Below are positions 27,647 through 34,389 of a stretch of DNA of 64,000 nucleotides, piece by piece. The notes beneath the pieces are model-generated. The model was not told the origin of the DNA and searched no databases. It saw nothing but the letters and a program-made list of their open reading frames with translations. How positions within the stretch are numbered: the first letter of the stretch is position 1; each line of letters starts with the position of its first letter. The stretch is from CALCZU01 sp964396165. GTDB lineage: Bacteria; Bdellovibrionota; FAC87; UBA2466. The DNA lies in NCBI GenBank assembly GCA_964396165.1, contig CAYNEF010000015.1:11321-75320 (forward strand), given 5' to 3'. The position numbers and the translations under genes were made by a program.

Positions 27647-28312
27647 ATGCTAAACCAATCATTCTTAAGCGATAAATCTTTACAGTCCTTGATGCGAGAA
27701 TACAAACCTGAAGAGGTTATTTTCCAACAGGGAGCTGTAGGAACTAAAATGTATATTATTGCTGAAGGGTTTGTCCGCGTTTATCAGGCATCTGATAACG
27801 TGAGATACCTCATCAGCATTCTTTCTCCCGGTGAAGTATTGGGTGAGAAAGCGATTCTGACTGACAATCAAAAATACACGCGCAATTTTACGGCTCAGGC
27901 GAAAACGGCAGTGTCCTTGATTGAAATCGGAACCGAAGCATTGCAAACCATTAATGCAAAATGGCCGGATTTTTATTTAAGAGTTTTAAAAATGGTGGAA
28001 GAACGTTTGGATAAAGCAAACGAACTCTCAGCAATCTTACGTTCCAATGAACCCATTGAACGTGTGTGCGGTTATTTGCTCTATTACAATAAACACATTA
28101 CTGCGAAACTTCCCAAAGGCTTTTACGTCAATATGACCGGCGAAGAAGTCCGTTTTGCTACCAATGTAGAACCAAAAACCGTGGATTGGATTTTAAAATC
28201 GTTGACCGATTCTAGAATTCTGTCGCAACTGGGCGATGGTTTTATATTGGCAGATCACAAACGCCTTGTGGATTATCTCCACTCTCTTGCTCCCACTCGC
28301 AAAGCGGGTTGA
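27647..28312 (+). CDS. Crp/Fnr-like regulator with cyclic-nucleotide-binding domain
   Basis: 221 aa from ATG 27647, chosen for AGGA six bases upstream; upstream open frame runs into the previous gene. Residues about 10-130 are a cNMP-binding fold (EVIFQQGAVGTKMYIIAEG, SPGEVLGEKAIL), followed by the dimer helix and a C-terminal winged-helix region (GEEVRFATNVEPKTVDWILKSL). The phosphate-binding cassette is not canonical (GEVLGEKAILTDN rather than GELALxxxxPRxA), so the ligand may not be cAMP. Targets are unknown; the neighbouring lipoprotein gene is one candidate. Confidence 0.82.
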   Translation: MLNQSFLSDKSLQSLMREYKPEEVIFQQGAVGTKMYIIAEGFVRVYQASDNVRYLISILSPGEVLGEKAILTDNQKYTRNFTAQAKTAVSLIEIGTEALQTINAKWPDFYLRVLKMVEERLDKANELSAILRSNEPIERVCGYLLYYNKHITAKLPKGFYVNMTGEEVRFATNVEPKTVDWILKSLTDSRILSQLGDGFILADHKRLVDYLHSLAPTRKAG

Positions 28313-28352
28313 GAAATCTTTTTTTCTACGGAATTTTGAATCGGAAAAAGTT

Positions 28353-28631
28353 TTAGTGCGGCTCGTAGCATTCACAGGAACTGGAGCTGAATGCGATGCC
28401 GTTGCATGAACCGTAGTTACAACGAGATGCTTTTGGACAGCTTACACTGCAACCATTGTCACTGTAATAAGTTCCGTCGCATTCGTACGATTTAGAAGGG
28501 ATAAAACAACTGCTGGAATCTTCTGATTCAAAATCAAAGGGAGATTTGGATTGATCGTCCCATTGAGCCCCCATGGACAGAGTTGCAAATGAAACTAATA
28601 TAAATAGACCAATTAAATAATTATTTTTCAT
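28353..28631 (-). CDS. Small secreted cysteine-rich protein
   Basis: 92 aa from the second of two adjacent ATGs (28629-28631), which stands four bases after AGAGG; the first ATG is too close. Signal peptide MKNNYLIGLFILVSFATLSMGA. The mature part is about 70 residues with eight Cys (SSSC, YEC, GCSVSC, RCNYGSC, SSCEC), enough for four disulphides, plus many Ser and Tyr. No family recognised. The size and Cys content resemble exported disulphide-rich peptides. Convergent with the Crp-like gene. Confidence 0.62.
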   Translation of the reverse strand: MKNNYLIGLFILVSFATLSMGAQWDDQSKSPFDFESEDSSSCFIPSKSYECDGTYYSDNGCSVSCPKASRCNYGSCNGIAFSSSSCECYEPH

Positions 28632-28755
28632 CATTCCTCTCACTTATATTGTCGATCAGTAATTCCAATTGGTTTGTAGTGTCAATGAAGAAGGAACACC
28701 AGAGCGGCTACTTGTCGGGGCGTAGCTGAATGCGAAGCCTGACGCCGCTTTAATA

Positions 28756-28777
28756 TTAATATTAAGCTTAATATTAA
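28756..28777. repeat. Perfect 22-bp A+T palindrome downstream of the tRNA
   Basis: Perfectly self-complementary sequence centred on AAGCTT between 28766 and 28767, made almost only of A and T. It lies 13 bp beyond the 3' end of the tRNA. There is no T run, so it is not a standard terminator; it may mark transcript end, processing or a protein-binding site. Confidence 0.6.
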
Positions 28778-28789
28778 ATTTAAAGTAAC

Positions 28790-28862
28790 TAGCTGGGGAG
28801 GGACTTGAACCCCCGACCAAAGGATTATGATTCCCTTGCTCTACCGACTGAGCTACCCAGCC
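28790..28862 (-). tRNA. tRNA with anticodon CAT (elongator Met, or Ile2)
   Basis: 73-nt cloverleaf without encoded CCA. D stem GCTC/GAGC, anticodon stem AGGGA/TCCTT with loop ATCATAA (anticodon CAT), T stem GGGGG/CCCTC with TTCAAGT loop, discriminator A73. The first acceptor pair is G1-U72, a wobble. CAT could be elongator Met or the lysidine-modified Ile2 tRNA; the extra-loop/T-arm style (TTGGTCG..GGTTCAAGTCC) recalls Ile2, but this is not decisive. It is not an initiator, because 1-72 pairs and the anticodon stem lacks three G-C pairs. Confidence 0.93.
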
Positions 28863-28992
28863 ACAATAATTCGGTAAATCGAAGACGATCAACCTACCCC
28901 AGCCCGGTTTAAAAAGTCAAAATCCTCTTAAATTGGCATAGCTTGTGTAGACTTTCCCTCTGGAAAGGCCTTTTAAAGGCAGAGCTACGTCT

Positions 28993-29517
28993 ATGAAATT
29001 TACGGTGGGGCAAATTTTGATAGTTTTTGCAATGGGATGTGTCCTTTTATCCTGTTCTAAAACCACTGCTGAAGACGGAAAGACGTTACTTCCGGCAAGC
29101 CCTCAGAGTGAAGCAAACCCACTTTCGCGCGATCCTGAAACTGCCGCCCTCATCTCTGCTGTCTCAAAAACGGGTGCCAAAAGTATCCAAGGAAAACTTG
29201 TTTCTCGTATCTGTGAAATTGCCCGCCCGCATCTGGATTACATGATCGAAAGAAAGCAAATCAGCCACGATAATTACGACAAGCGAACAGAACTTTTATA
29301 TGAAGCCGGCGGGAGTGGAAGTGGTGAAATCGTCGCTTATAATTGCAGCGGCTCGATGACGGCGACAAAAGGGGCCGAATCGTGTGCGAATAGCTGGATA
29401 AATAGCCCAGGTCATTGGGAGCTGATGAAAAAACGTTGGGATGGATATTGTTACGCGATGAAAAGAACGGGCAATTGCTATTACTGCATTGGGCTTTTCT
29501 CTAATGGCAGTTGGTAG
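28993..29517 (+). CDS. CAP-domain (SCP/PR-1-like) lipoprotein
   Basis: 174 aa. Signal peptide with lipobox VLLSC. Residues about 75-174 carry the CAP superfamily landmarks in order: ISHDNYDKR, GEIVAYNCSG and SWINSPGHWELM, that is the H..R, GE and W..SPGH blocks with both cavity His visible. Additional Cys near the C-terminus (CYYC) may form disulphides. Bacterial CAP proteins are extracytoplasmic, with roles from lipid binding to interaction; the function here is unknown. The family call is firm. Confidence 0.85.
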   Translation: MKFTVGQILIVFAMGCVLLSCSKTTAEDGKTLLPASPQSEANPLSRDPETAALISAVSKTGAKSIQGKLVSRICEIARPHLDYMIERKQISHDNYDKRTELLYEAGGSGSGEIVAYNCSGSMTATKGAESCANSWINSPGHWELMKKRWDGYCYAMKRTGNCYYCIGLFSNGSW

Positions 29518-29615
29518 TGGTGCGGATTGCACCCTGCACTGTGTAGAACTTTCAAAGTTTAAGACTGTCTTTAAAAATACCACCATAAAATTAAGTAGTT
29601 ACAAGTTTTTATTTT

Positions 29616-29631
29616 TGGCACTCCCTCTGCA
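29616..29631 (+). promoter_or_regulatory. Sigma-54-type (-24/-12) promoter
   Basis: TGGCACTCCCTCTGCA matches the -24 element TGGCAC fully and the -12 TTGCA in four of five bases, with the required 12-base spacing between GG (29617) and GC (29629). It lies 52 bp before the ATG of the secreted repeat protein at 29684, in a true intergenic region. Confidence 0.7.
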
Positions 29632-29683
29632 ATAAGGGGTAGCAGATGTATAACCATTACCTTTCCTTGGGAGGAAAATAAAA

Positions 29684-30418
29684 ATGAAAGTACTTAATTT
29701 ATTTGTATCGATGGCGCTCTTATTTAGTGCCACTGGGATGGCTGATCACAACAGTGCCAGTGGGTCTGTAGACAGACTGGCTTTTGAAGCGCAGGAACTC
29801 TTCAATGTCGTTCAGTACAACCCACTGAACTATGCTGTGAAAGATTCCGTATTCCGTTTTTCACAAGACGTAAGAAATCTCGAGCAATGCTCAAGACAAT
29901 CTAATCCGTATCAACCCGGGTGTTCACAAAATTGCAGAGGACAATTGGATCAAGTAAGAAGAAGTTTCTTTTTAGTCGATCGCTATTTGGTAGATACTTA
30001 CTATCAGTTTCCACAAGTTTATCAGCAGTACAATGAAACAAAAGTAGCTTTGGATGCAGTGATTGTTGCTTCTCAATATAACAACAATCCAAATCCGTAC
30101 CCAAATCCAAACCCTTATCCAGTACCTAATCCGTACCCTACGCCAAATCCGTATCCCAATTATCCAAATCCACAACCTAATTACCCGCAACCTGGCCCTG
30201 GACACCACGGCCCTGGCCACAATGGACCCGGACATAACGGCCCTGGGAACAACAACGGCCGCATGCTCGTCTGTATTGCCGTCGATAACGGATGGGAAGA
30301 ACACGGTGGTGGTCACAGAGCCTATGGAAGATTTGTACAAGAAGCACAAAGAAGTGCTTTGCAACAGTGCCAACAATTCCATGGCGCTTGCCGAATTTTA
30401 AGATGCGAACAACAGTAA
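29684..30418 (+). CDS. Secreted protein with Pro-Asn-Tyr and Gly-Pro-His repeats
   Basis: 244 aa, strong GGGAGG upstream. Signal peptide MKVLNLFVSMALLFSATGMA. Residues about 25-130 are a helical domain with three Cys near the middle (EQCSR, GCSQNC). A repeat linker follows (residues about 134-192): PNPYPNP-type units, then GPGHNGPGH units. The C-terminal 50 residues form a compact Cys-containing domain (VCIAVDNGWEEHGGGHRAYG, then QQCQQFHGACRILRCEQQ). Unknown family; the layout suggests an extracellular or cell-surface protein. Transcription is probably from the sigma-54-type site at 29616 and ends at the terminator at 30443. Confidence 0.8.
   Translation: MKVLNLFVSMALLFSATGMADHNSASGSVDRLAFEAQELFNVVQYNPLNYAVKDSVFRFSQDVRNLEQCSRQSNPYQPGCSQNCRGQLDQVRRSFFLVDRYLVDTYYQFPQVYQQYNETKVALDAVIVASQYNNNPNPYPNPNPYPVPNPYPTPNPYPNYPNPQPNYPQPGPGHHGPGHNGPGHNGPGNNNGRMLVCIAVDNGWEEHGGGHRAYGRFVQEAQRSALQQCQQFHGACRILRCEQQ
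30085..30258 (+). repeat. Intragenic coding repeats (PNPY-type then GPGH-type)
   Basis: Imperfect tandem units of about 12 bases encoding Pro-Asn-Pro-Tyr variants, then units encoding Gly-Pro-Gly-His/Asn. They are in frame with the surrounding gene and vary in synonymous positions, so selection on the protein is likely. Confidence 0.8.
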
Positions 30419-30442
30419 AAAAGTTGTTTCATTCCTAAACTT

Positions 30443-30505
30443 ATCCTCCTTGTCTTTGAGGCTAAAAGCGAAGTTAGCCTTATAATGCCAAGGAGGATTT
30501 TTTTT
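30443..30505 (+). terminator. Long two-part intrinsic terminator
   Basis: Outer perfect 10-bp stem (30443-30452 with 30089-type partner at 30489-30498) enclosing an inner 7-bp stem (30459-30465 with 30474-30480), followed by a T run to 30505. It lies 25 bp after the stop of the repeat-protein gene. Confidence 0.9.
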
Positions 30506-30634
30506 AACACTCCTTTTTCACGCCACATTTCTCACACAATCTTCGTGCATAGTAATTTCAAGTCGCTCACGCAGTATGTAATTTAACGGCACTTACCAAT
30601 AACTCTAAAATAAAACTATCTTTAAGGAGATCGT

Positions 30635-31333
30635 ATGAAGTTAAAATTACAAGGCGTAGCCCTGCTCGCATTCGGAGTATTCATGCTAGGAAACACTGCT
30701 AAAGCAGAACTTCCAGCAGATTTTAATATGCTCATGCCCATCATCGAACAATACGTTTTGGGTAACAGCGGTAAAGTTCCTTCTTCAGTCACAGTCGGCG
30801 GTTGCACAGCTGCAGTAGCTAATAACTACACTTCTGCAACACTTACATTCGTGGCTTCTCCCACATGTAAATTAAATGGGAAAATCATGTTCTCGGCGAT
30901 GCCTTTAGGCGCATCTGTCAGAATGGAAATCATGGATAGCCCCATCACTGCAATCGATGGCGATTACTCCATGTGGCTCCAAAACCAAGGTGGTTTCTTT
31001 AGCAAAAACAAAGTGACAACATTCAACTGGCAACTAGTTAACGCAAGAGTCGCTTTCCGTTTGCAACCTGGAATGCCTTTGCAAGAGTTCATGATCAGCG
31101 GCGAAGGAAAACGAGTTAACACGAAAGTAAACAATGCTTCTTCCATCGACGGTTCTTCCAGAGTGAACGTATTTGACAGAGCTACAACGAACGGCATGGC
31201 ACGTCTTGGTGAACTGCACCAAATCAGTGGTGGTGCTACGGTTCGTAACAACCAAATCTGTAACCTTTATGGCGCAGATGCCAGCAAGGTTCAGTCAGGT
31301 CAATTAGTAGGCTGTCACGCAAGTCCATTTTAA
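30635..31333 (+). CDS. Secreted protein of unknown function
   Basis: 232 aa, start ATG with TAAGGAG upstream. Signal peptide MKLKLQGVALLAFGVFMLGNTAKA. The mature part has four Cys (GGCTAAV, PTCKLN, QICNLYG, VGCHAS) that could form two disulphides, and regular beta-strand alternation. I recognise no family. It is isolated by terminators on both sides, so it is likely monocistronic. Confidence 0.75.
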   Translation: MKLKLQGVALLAFGVFMLGNTAKAELPADFNMLMPIIEQYVLGNSGKVPSSVTVGGCTAAVANNYTSATLTFVASPTCKLNGKIMFSAMPLGASVRMEIMDSPITAIDGDYSMWLQNQGGFFSKNKVTTFNWQLVNARVAFRLQPGMPLQEFMISGEGKRVNTKVNNASSIDGSSRVNVFDRATTNGMARLGELHQISGGATVRNNQICNLYGADASKVQSGQLVGCHASPF

Positions 31334-31364
31334 GATTAAAAAAGGAATTTTAATTTAAACACAG

Positions 31365-31398
31365 TGGCCTCGCCTTTTAAGGTGAGGCCATTGGTTTT
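31365..31398 (+). terminator. Intrinsic terminator after the secreted-protein gene
   Basis: 10-bp stem (31365-31374 with 31381-31390, one G-T pair), TTTTAA loop, then a T-rich tail. The last codons of the convergent recombinase gene lie within the hairpin. Confidence 0.8.
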
Positions 31399-32597
31399 TC
31401 TGGGGGACTGTCGTAGTTGACGTAGTAGGCGGCAGAGTTTTGCAAATCCTCTTTGCGTTTATCATAGCGTTGAATCATCAAAGGTGTCGACCACCCTGCC
31501 AGATGTTGAACGGATCTCTGAGTTGCGCGTCTATCAAGTGCATTGGAAATACAAGTCGCACGACAGGAATGCGGCGATGTCTTTTTAAGAATCCCGGCCT
31601 TCTTCGCATAGTGCGTGACGATGTAAGTAATGCTGTGCGGGTTTAATTGCTTGTTAAAAAGAAATGTTCGGTTGTTTTTTGTGGGAATAAAAAGCGGCTC
31701 TTCCAGTTTGGATTTGTCTCTTCGACAGACGAATAAATAGTTTTCTATCGCGTGATGAACCTTGTCCGTTATCGGCAATATTCTTACCCGATGACCCTTC
31801 CCTCTGACCTTTAATACACGAACCCCTCGTACCGTGTCTAAATCGCCCAGTTTTAATCCTAAAAGTTCAGCCCGACGTAGCCCCATGTATAAAAGCACGT
31901 GTAAAATCGCTGCGTGCAAAGAACCTGCGGCATTGTTGGGCCTGGGTAAAAGAAGGATTTTTAACACTTCCTCGTCGGAGAAACCTTTTAAGGAAGACTC
32001 TTGGGTCTGCGGGTATCCCTTTACTAAAAGCGCCGGATTGTCGGTTAAAAGATGGTTTAGCTTCAACCAGTTTAAAAAGCTTTTAACGACCGCTAATTTT
32101 CGATTAATGGTGCTTTTTGCCATGGGAGAACCGGTTAAACGGCCCTCCTCTAAAAATTTGCGGTACAAAATGATGTGTTCGGGCCGCAGCTGCGAAAAAT
32201 TTGTGGGCGAAATTCTGCCCTCTAAAAAGGTGAAAAAATTCTTCAAATCGGATTCGTACGCCCGACGCGTATGTTCACTTAATTGATTGGCCAAAAAAGG
32301 CTTAATTTCTCGCGCCCAAATCGGCAAAGAAAATGGTGTTGTTTTGTGACTTTGCGTGTCGTCTGAAAAGCCTTTGTGGTCAAGGATTTCCAGCCATTTT
32401 TGATTATTTGCTTTATAAGCGACGCTTAAATGCCGATCAGGGGGTAGACCACCGTTTCCTCGGCCAAATTCTGACTGCATTTTTTCAAAATGCGGTTTTG
32501 AAAAACGCCTTAAAAAACGGATGAGAAAAAGTGAACTTTTGAATGCTAGAAACGAGATATTGCGCGTTATAAAATGCTGTCTCTTGGGTGTATTCAT
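31377..32597 (-). CDS. Tyrosine recombinase (phage integrase family)
   Basis: 406 aa. A SAM-like core-binding domain (about residues 93-190) precedes the catalytic domain. Catalytic residues in order: Arg in GLRRAELL (near 240), Lys in VRGKGHR (near 267), HxxR as HSCR (near 344), Trp in HLAGWST in the place of the usual GH, and Tyr in QRYDKR (near 377). About 80 extra N-terminal residues have no known domain. No phage, plasmid or cassette genes and no duplicated attachment site flank it, so it may be a stand-alone recombinase. Short TTATTAGT repeats lie just upstream. Confidence 0.88.
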   Translation of the reverse strand: MNTPKRQHFITRNISFLAFKSSLFLIRFLRRFSKPHFEKMQSEFGRGNGGLPPDRHLSVAYKANNQKWLEILDHKGFSDDTQSHKTTPFSLPIWAREIKPFLANQLSEHTRRAYESDLKNFFTFLEGRISPTNFSQLRPEHIILYRKFLEEGRLTGSPMAKSTINRKLAVVKSFLNWLKLNHLLTDNPALLVKGYPQTQESSLKGFSDEEVLKILLLPRPNNAAGSLHAAILHVLLYMGLRRAELLGLKLGDLDTVRGVRVLKVRGKGHRVRILPITDKVHHAIENYLFVCRRDKSKLEEPLFIPTKNNRTFLFNKQLNPHSITYIVTHYAKKAGILKKTSPHSCRATCISNALDRRATQRSVQHLAGWSTPLMIQRYDKRKEDLQNSAAYYVNYDSPPEKPMASP

Positions 32598-32600
32598 CGT

Positions 32601-32645
32601 TTATTAGTCGATATTATTAGTGATAACTAAAATTATAACTAATAA
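32601..32645. repeat. TTATTAGT repeats upstream of the recombinase gene
   Basis: Two direct copies of TTATTAGT (32601-32608, 32614-32621) and one inverted copy, ACTAATAA (32638-32645), directly in front of the recombinase ATG. Spacing suits protein binding, as operator or recombination site; A+T richness makes chance possible. Confidence 0.4.
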
Positions 32646-32668
32646 ATGGCACTTTGGAAGGGTTTTGT

Positions 32669-33163
32669 TTGAAGCAAAACAGATTAAAACAGATTTGCAC
32701 AGCACTAGCGTTATTTCTTTATGCGGTGCTCTCGATTTCATGCACCTCTACCCCTAGGCTTGATCCGTTTCAAACTCGCATTTTTGAGGGGAATTTTGAT
32801 GACGTTTGGCTGGCCACTTTAAAGGCGTTAAACGACTACCCGTTAAAAGTGAGCAATAAAGATGCGGGGAAAATCCAAAGTGAGATCGTAAATGGTCCTT
32901 ATAATGACCTTGTTTTCACCTACCCTGAGGCAATCGAGGTCCCAGATAGGTATCGTTATTCGTTGAAGTTCAATTTTGGGAAATTAGAGGGCGATGATTC
33001 AAAGCCCCTTATCCGTGTACGCGTGATTAAAGATTTAGAGAGATTTCAGGACTTTTATACCGGGTGGACACCCTATGTTTCGGACGGGTTGGAAGAGAAA
33101 ATCATTCTCTACCGTATCGAACATATTCTTCGCATGGAAAAACTTCTTTCCAAAGTGCAATAA
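32669..33163 (+). CDS. Lipoprotein, BamC/NlpB-like in general layout
   Basis: 164-165 aa. Start taken as TTG 32669, because GGAAGGG lies six bases upstream; another TTG at 32654 lacks one. Signal peptide ends in the lipobox LSISC. The mature sequence has a fold-like repeat of strand-helix (FEGNFDDVWLATLKALNDYPLKVSNKDAGKIQSE) typical of small envelope lipoproteins with a helix-grip domain, where the protein is measured against a polymer or partner. Function unknown. Confidence 0.7.
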   Translation: MKQNRLKQICTALALFLYAVLSISCTSTPRLDPFQTRIFEGNFDDVWLATLKALNDYPLKVSNKDAGKIQSEIVNGPYNDLVFTYPEAIEVPDRYRYSLKFNFGKLEGDDSKPLIRVRVIKDLERFQDFYTGWTPYVSDGLEEKIILYRIEHILRMEKLLSKVQ

Positions 33164-33164
33164 G

Positions 33165-33887
33165 CTATTTTTGTTGAGTGAGAGAGTCGATCTGCTTCAG
33201 CAGGCCTTCCAGGCCATCGTCTGAACCAGGTGGAGGGGGCGTAGGTACGTCGGCTGCGCTCAAATCCATCCCTGGAGGAAACGCGTCTGCGTTTATCGCA
33301 GGAGCTGCAGCAGCGTCCATTGCCACGGCAGGTGGAGTCGGGTTTGTCGTCGAGAAATCGAGATTGGGTACGGCACCTAAATCCGGCATAGCAGCTGGCG
33401 CTTCAGCAGAAGCTGCAGGAATTTCTGGCATGGTCGGCATCGCGGAGGACTTGCCTTTTGAGCCCGCAATTTCTCTTTGTAGTGTTTGCAATTCGCCTTT
33501 GAGTTTTTCGTTTTCTACTTTTAACGAACTCAAAGTACCGATTTCTTCTTGTAAAATTTCGTATTCAAGAAGTTTGGATTCCAGAAACTTCACTTTCTGC
33601 AGAAGTCCTTCGTATTCTTCTTTAAGAGCGGTGACTTTGGAATTTTCTTCTTCAAGACGCGCGCACTTTTCTTTCAGCTGCTGGTACTCAGAGGGAGTGA
33701 TTCCCAAAGAAGCAGTTGCATGCGTCGAAACAGTGCCATCTGCAGAGGGAGAAAGAGCGTAATACGCATTTTTCGTTCTTTGTGCCATCATCCACAAAAA
33801 TGATACGAACAAACCTGTCACAACGAGTATTTGAAAAATAAGCAGATAGCCGTATGATCCTTGTAGGAGCTGGTAGAGGGATTCCAT
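33165..33887 (-). CDS. Membrane-anchored coiled-coil protein with Pro/Ala-rich tail
   Basis: 240 aa. One N-terminal membrane helix (about residues 13-35) with little before it, a long coiled coil (about 65-145; LKEKCARLEEENSKV, KVENEKLKGELQTLQ), then a Pro/Ala/Met-rich low-complexity region and a short C-terminal helix (LEGLLKQIDSLTQQ). No family recognised. Architecture suits a scaffold or polar/divisome-associated protein, but this is speculative. It converges with the lipoprotein gene one base away. Confidence 0.7.
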   Translation of the reverse strand: MESLYQLLQGSYGYLLIFQILVVTGLFVSFLWMMAQRTKNAYYALSPSADGTVSTHATASLGITPSEYQQLKEKCARLEEENSKVTALKEEYEGLLQKVKFLESKLLEYEILQEEIGTLSSLKVENEKLKGELQTLQREIAGSKGKSSAMPTMPEIPAASAEAPAAMPDLGAVPNLDFSTTNPTPPAVAMDAAAAPAINADAFPPGMDLSAADVPTPPPPGSDDGLEGLLKQIDSLTQQK

Positions 33888-33921
33888 ATTTGATAATTAT
33901 AACCATAAGAAGAGACTTTAA

Positions 33922-34251
33922 GTGCAGAAAAAATTTAAAAAAAACGAGCTGGTAATTGAACATGTAAAAGGCAGCGGTAAAGGTGGTCAGAATCGCAACA
34001 AACGTATGTCGGGCGTGAGAGTCGAACATGTCGAGACGGGACTCATAGTGCGCGCCACAGAGCGTCGCTCTCAGTCACAGAATTTAGGAAATGCGATAGA
34101 GAGACTCGTCGAAAAAATAGAAGTAGCAAGCTACGTCCCCAAGAAACGCAAAAAAACACGCAAAACCAAAGGTTCTGTGGAGAAAAGAATATCCGTGAAG
34201 AAAAAACACTCTGCATTAAAAAAAGTGCGTACAAGCAAGAACTGGGACTGA
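33922..34251 (+). CDS. RF-1-domain peptidyl-tRNA hydrolase-like protein (ArfB-like)
   Basis: 109 aa. GSGKGGQNRNKRMSGVRVEH contains the universal GGQ tripeptide that triggers peptidyl-tRNA hydrolysis, in the setting of codon-independent factors without a decoding domain. A very basic C-terminal tail (KKRKKTRKTKG and onward) matches the mRNA-channel-binding tail of ArfB/ICT1. It probably releases stalled ribosomes. Start is GTG at 33922 with a weak AGAG upstream. Short length is normal for this subgroup. Confidence 0.85.
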   Translation: MQKKFKKNELVIEHVKGSGKGGQNRNKRMSGVRVEHVETGLIVRATERRSQSQNLGNAIERLVEKIEVASYVPKKRKKTRKTKGSVEKRISVKKKHSALKKVRTSKNWD

Positions 34252-34389
34252 ATAACGCGCGTCACTCGCCTGCCCCAGTCCTTTATTCAAATTGTCAAAA
34301 AACCTTCATTATTTAGTCCCTGTATGCCGAAAAAGTATTAGAGATGGGCTGTCGAAGTTCGTCTTTCATGGAAGAGAAATAGTTAAACT

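Noticed and set aside
28656..28892. 78-codon frame across the tRNA
   Set aside because: It is a shadow of the tRNA gene on the same strand; most of its product is the tRNA sequence read as protein.
28934..28949. TGGCA near the CAP lipoprotein gene as a sigma-54 site
   Set aside because: The -12 part is TGTGT rather than TTGC at the needed spacing.
30085..30258. CRISPR-like repeat array
   Set aside because: The units are in-frame coding repeats without unique spacers of constant length.
28790..32645. Genomic island between tRNA and tyrosine recombinase
   Set aside because: I found no copy of the tRNA 3' end near the recombinase and no mobile cargo genes.
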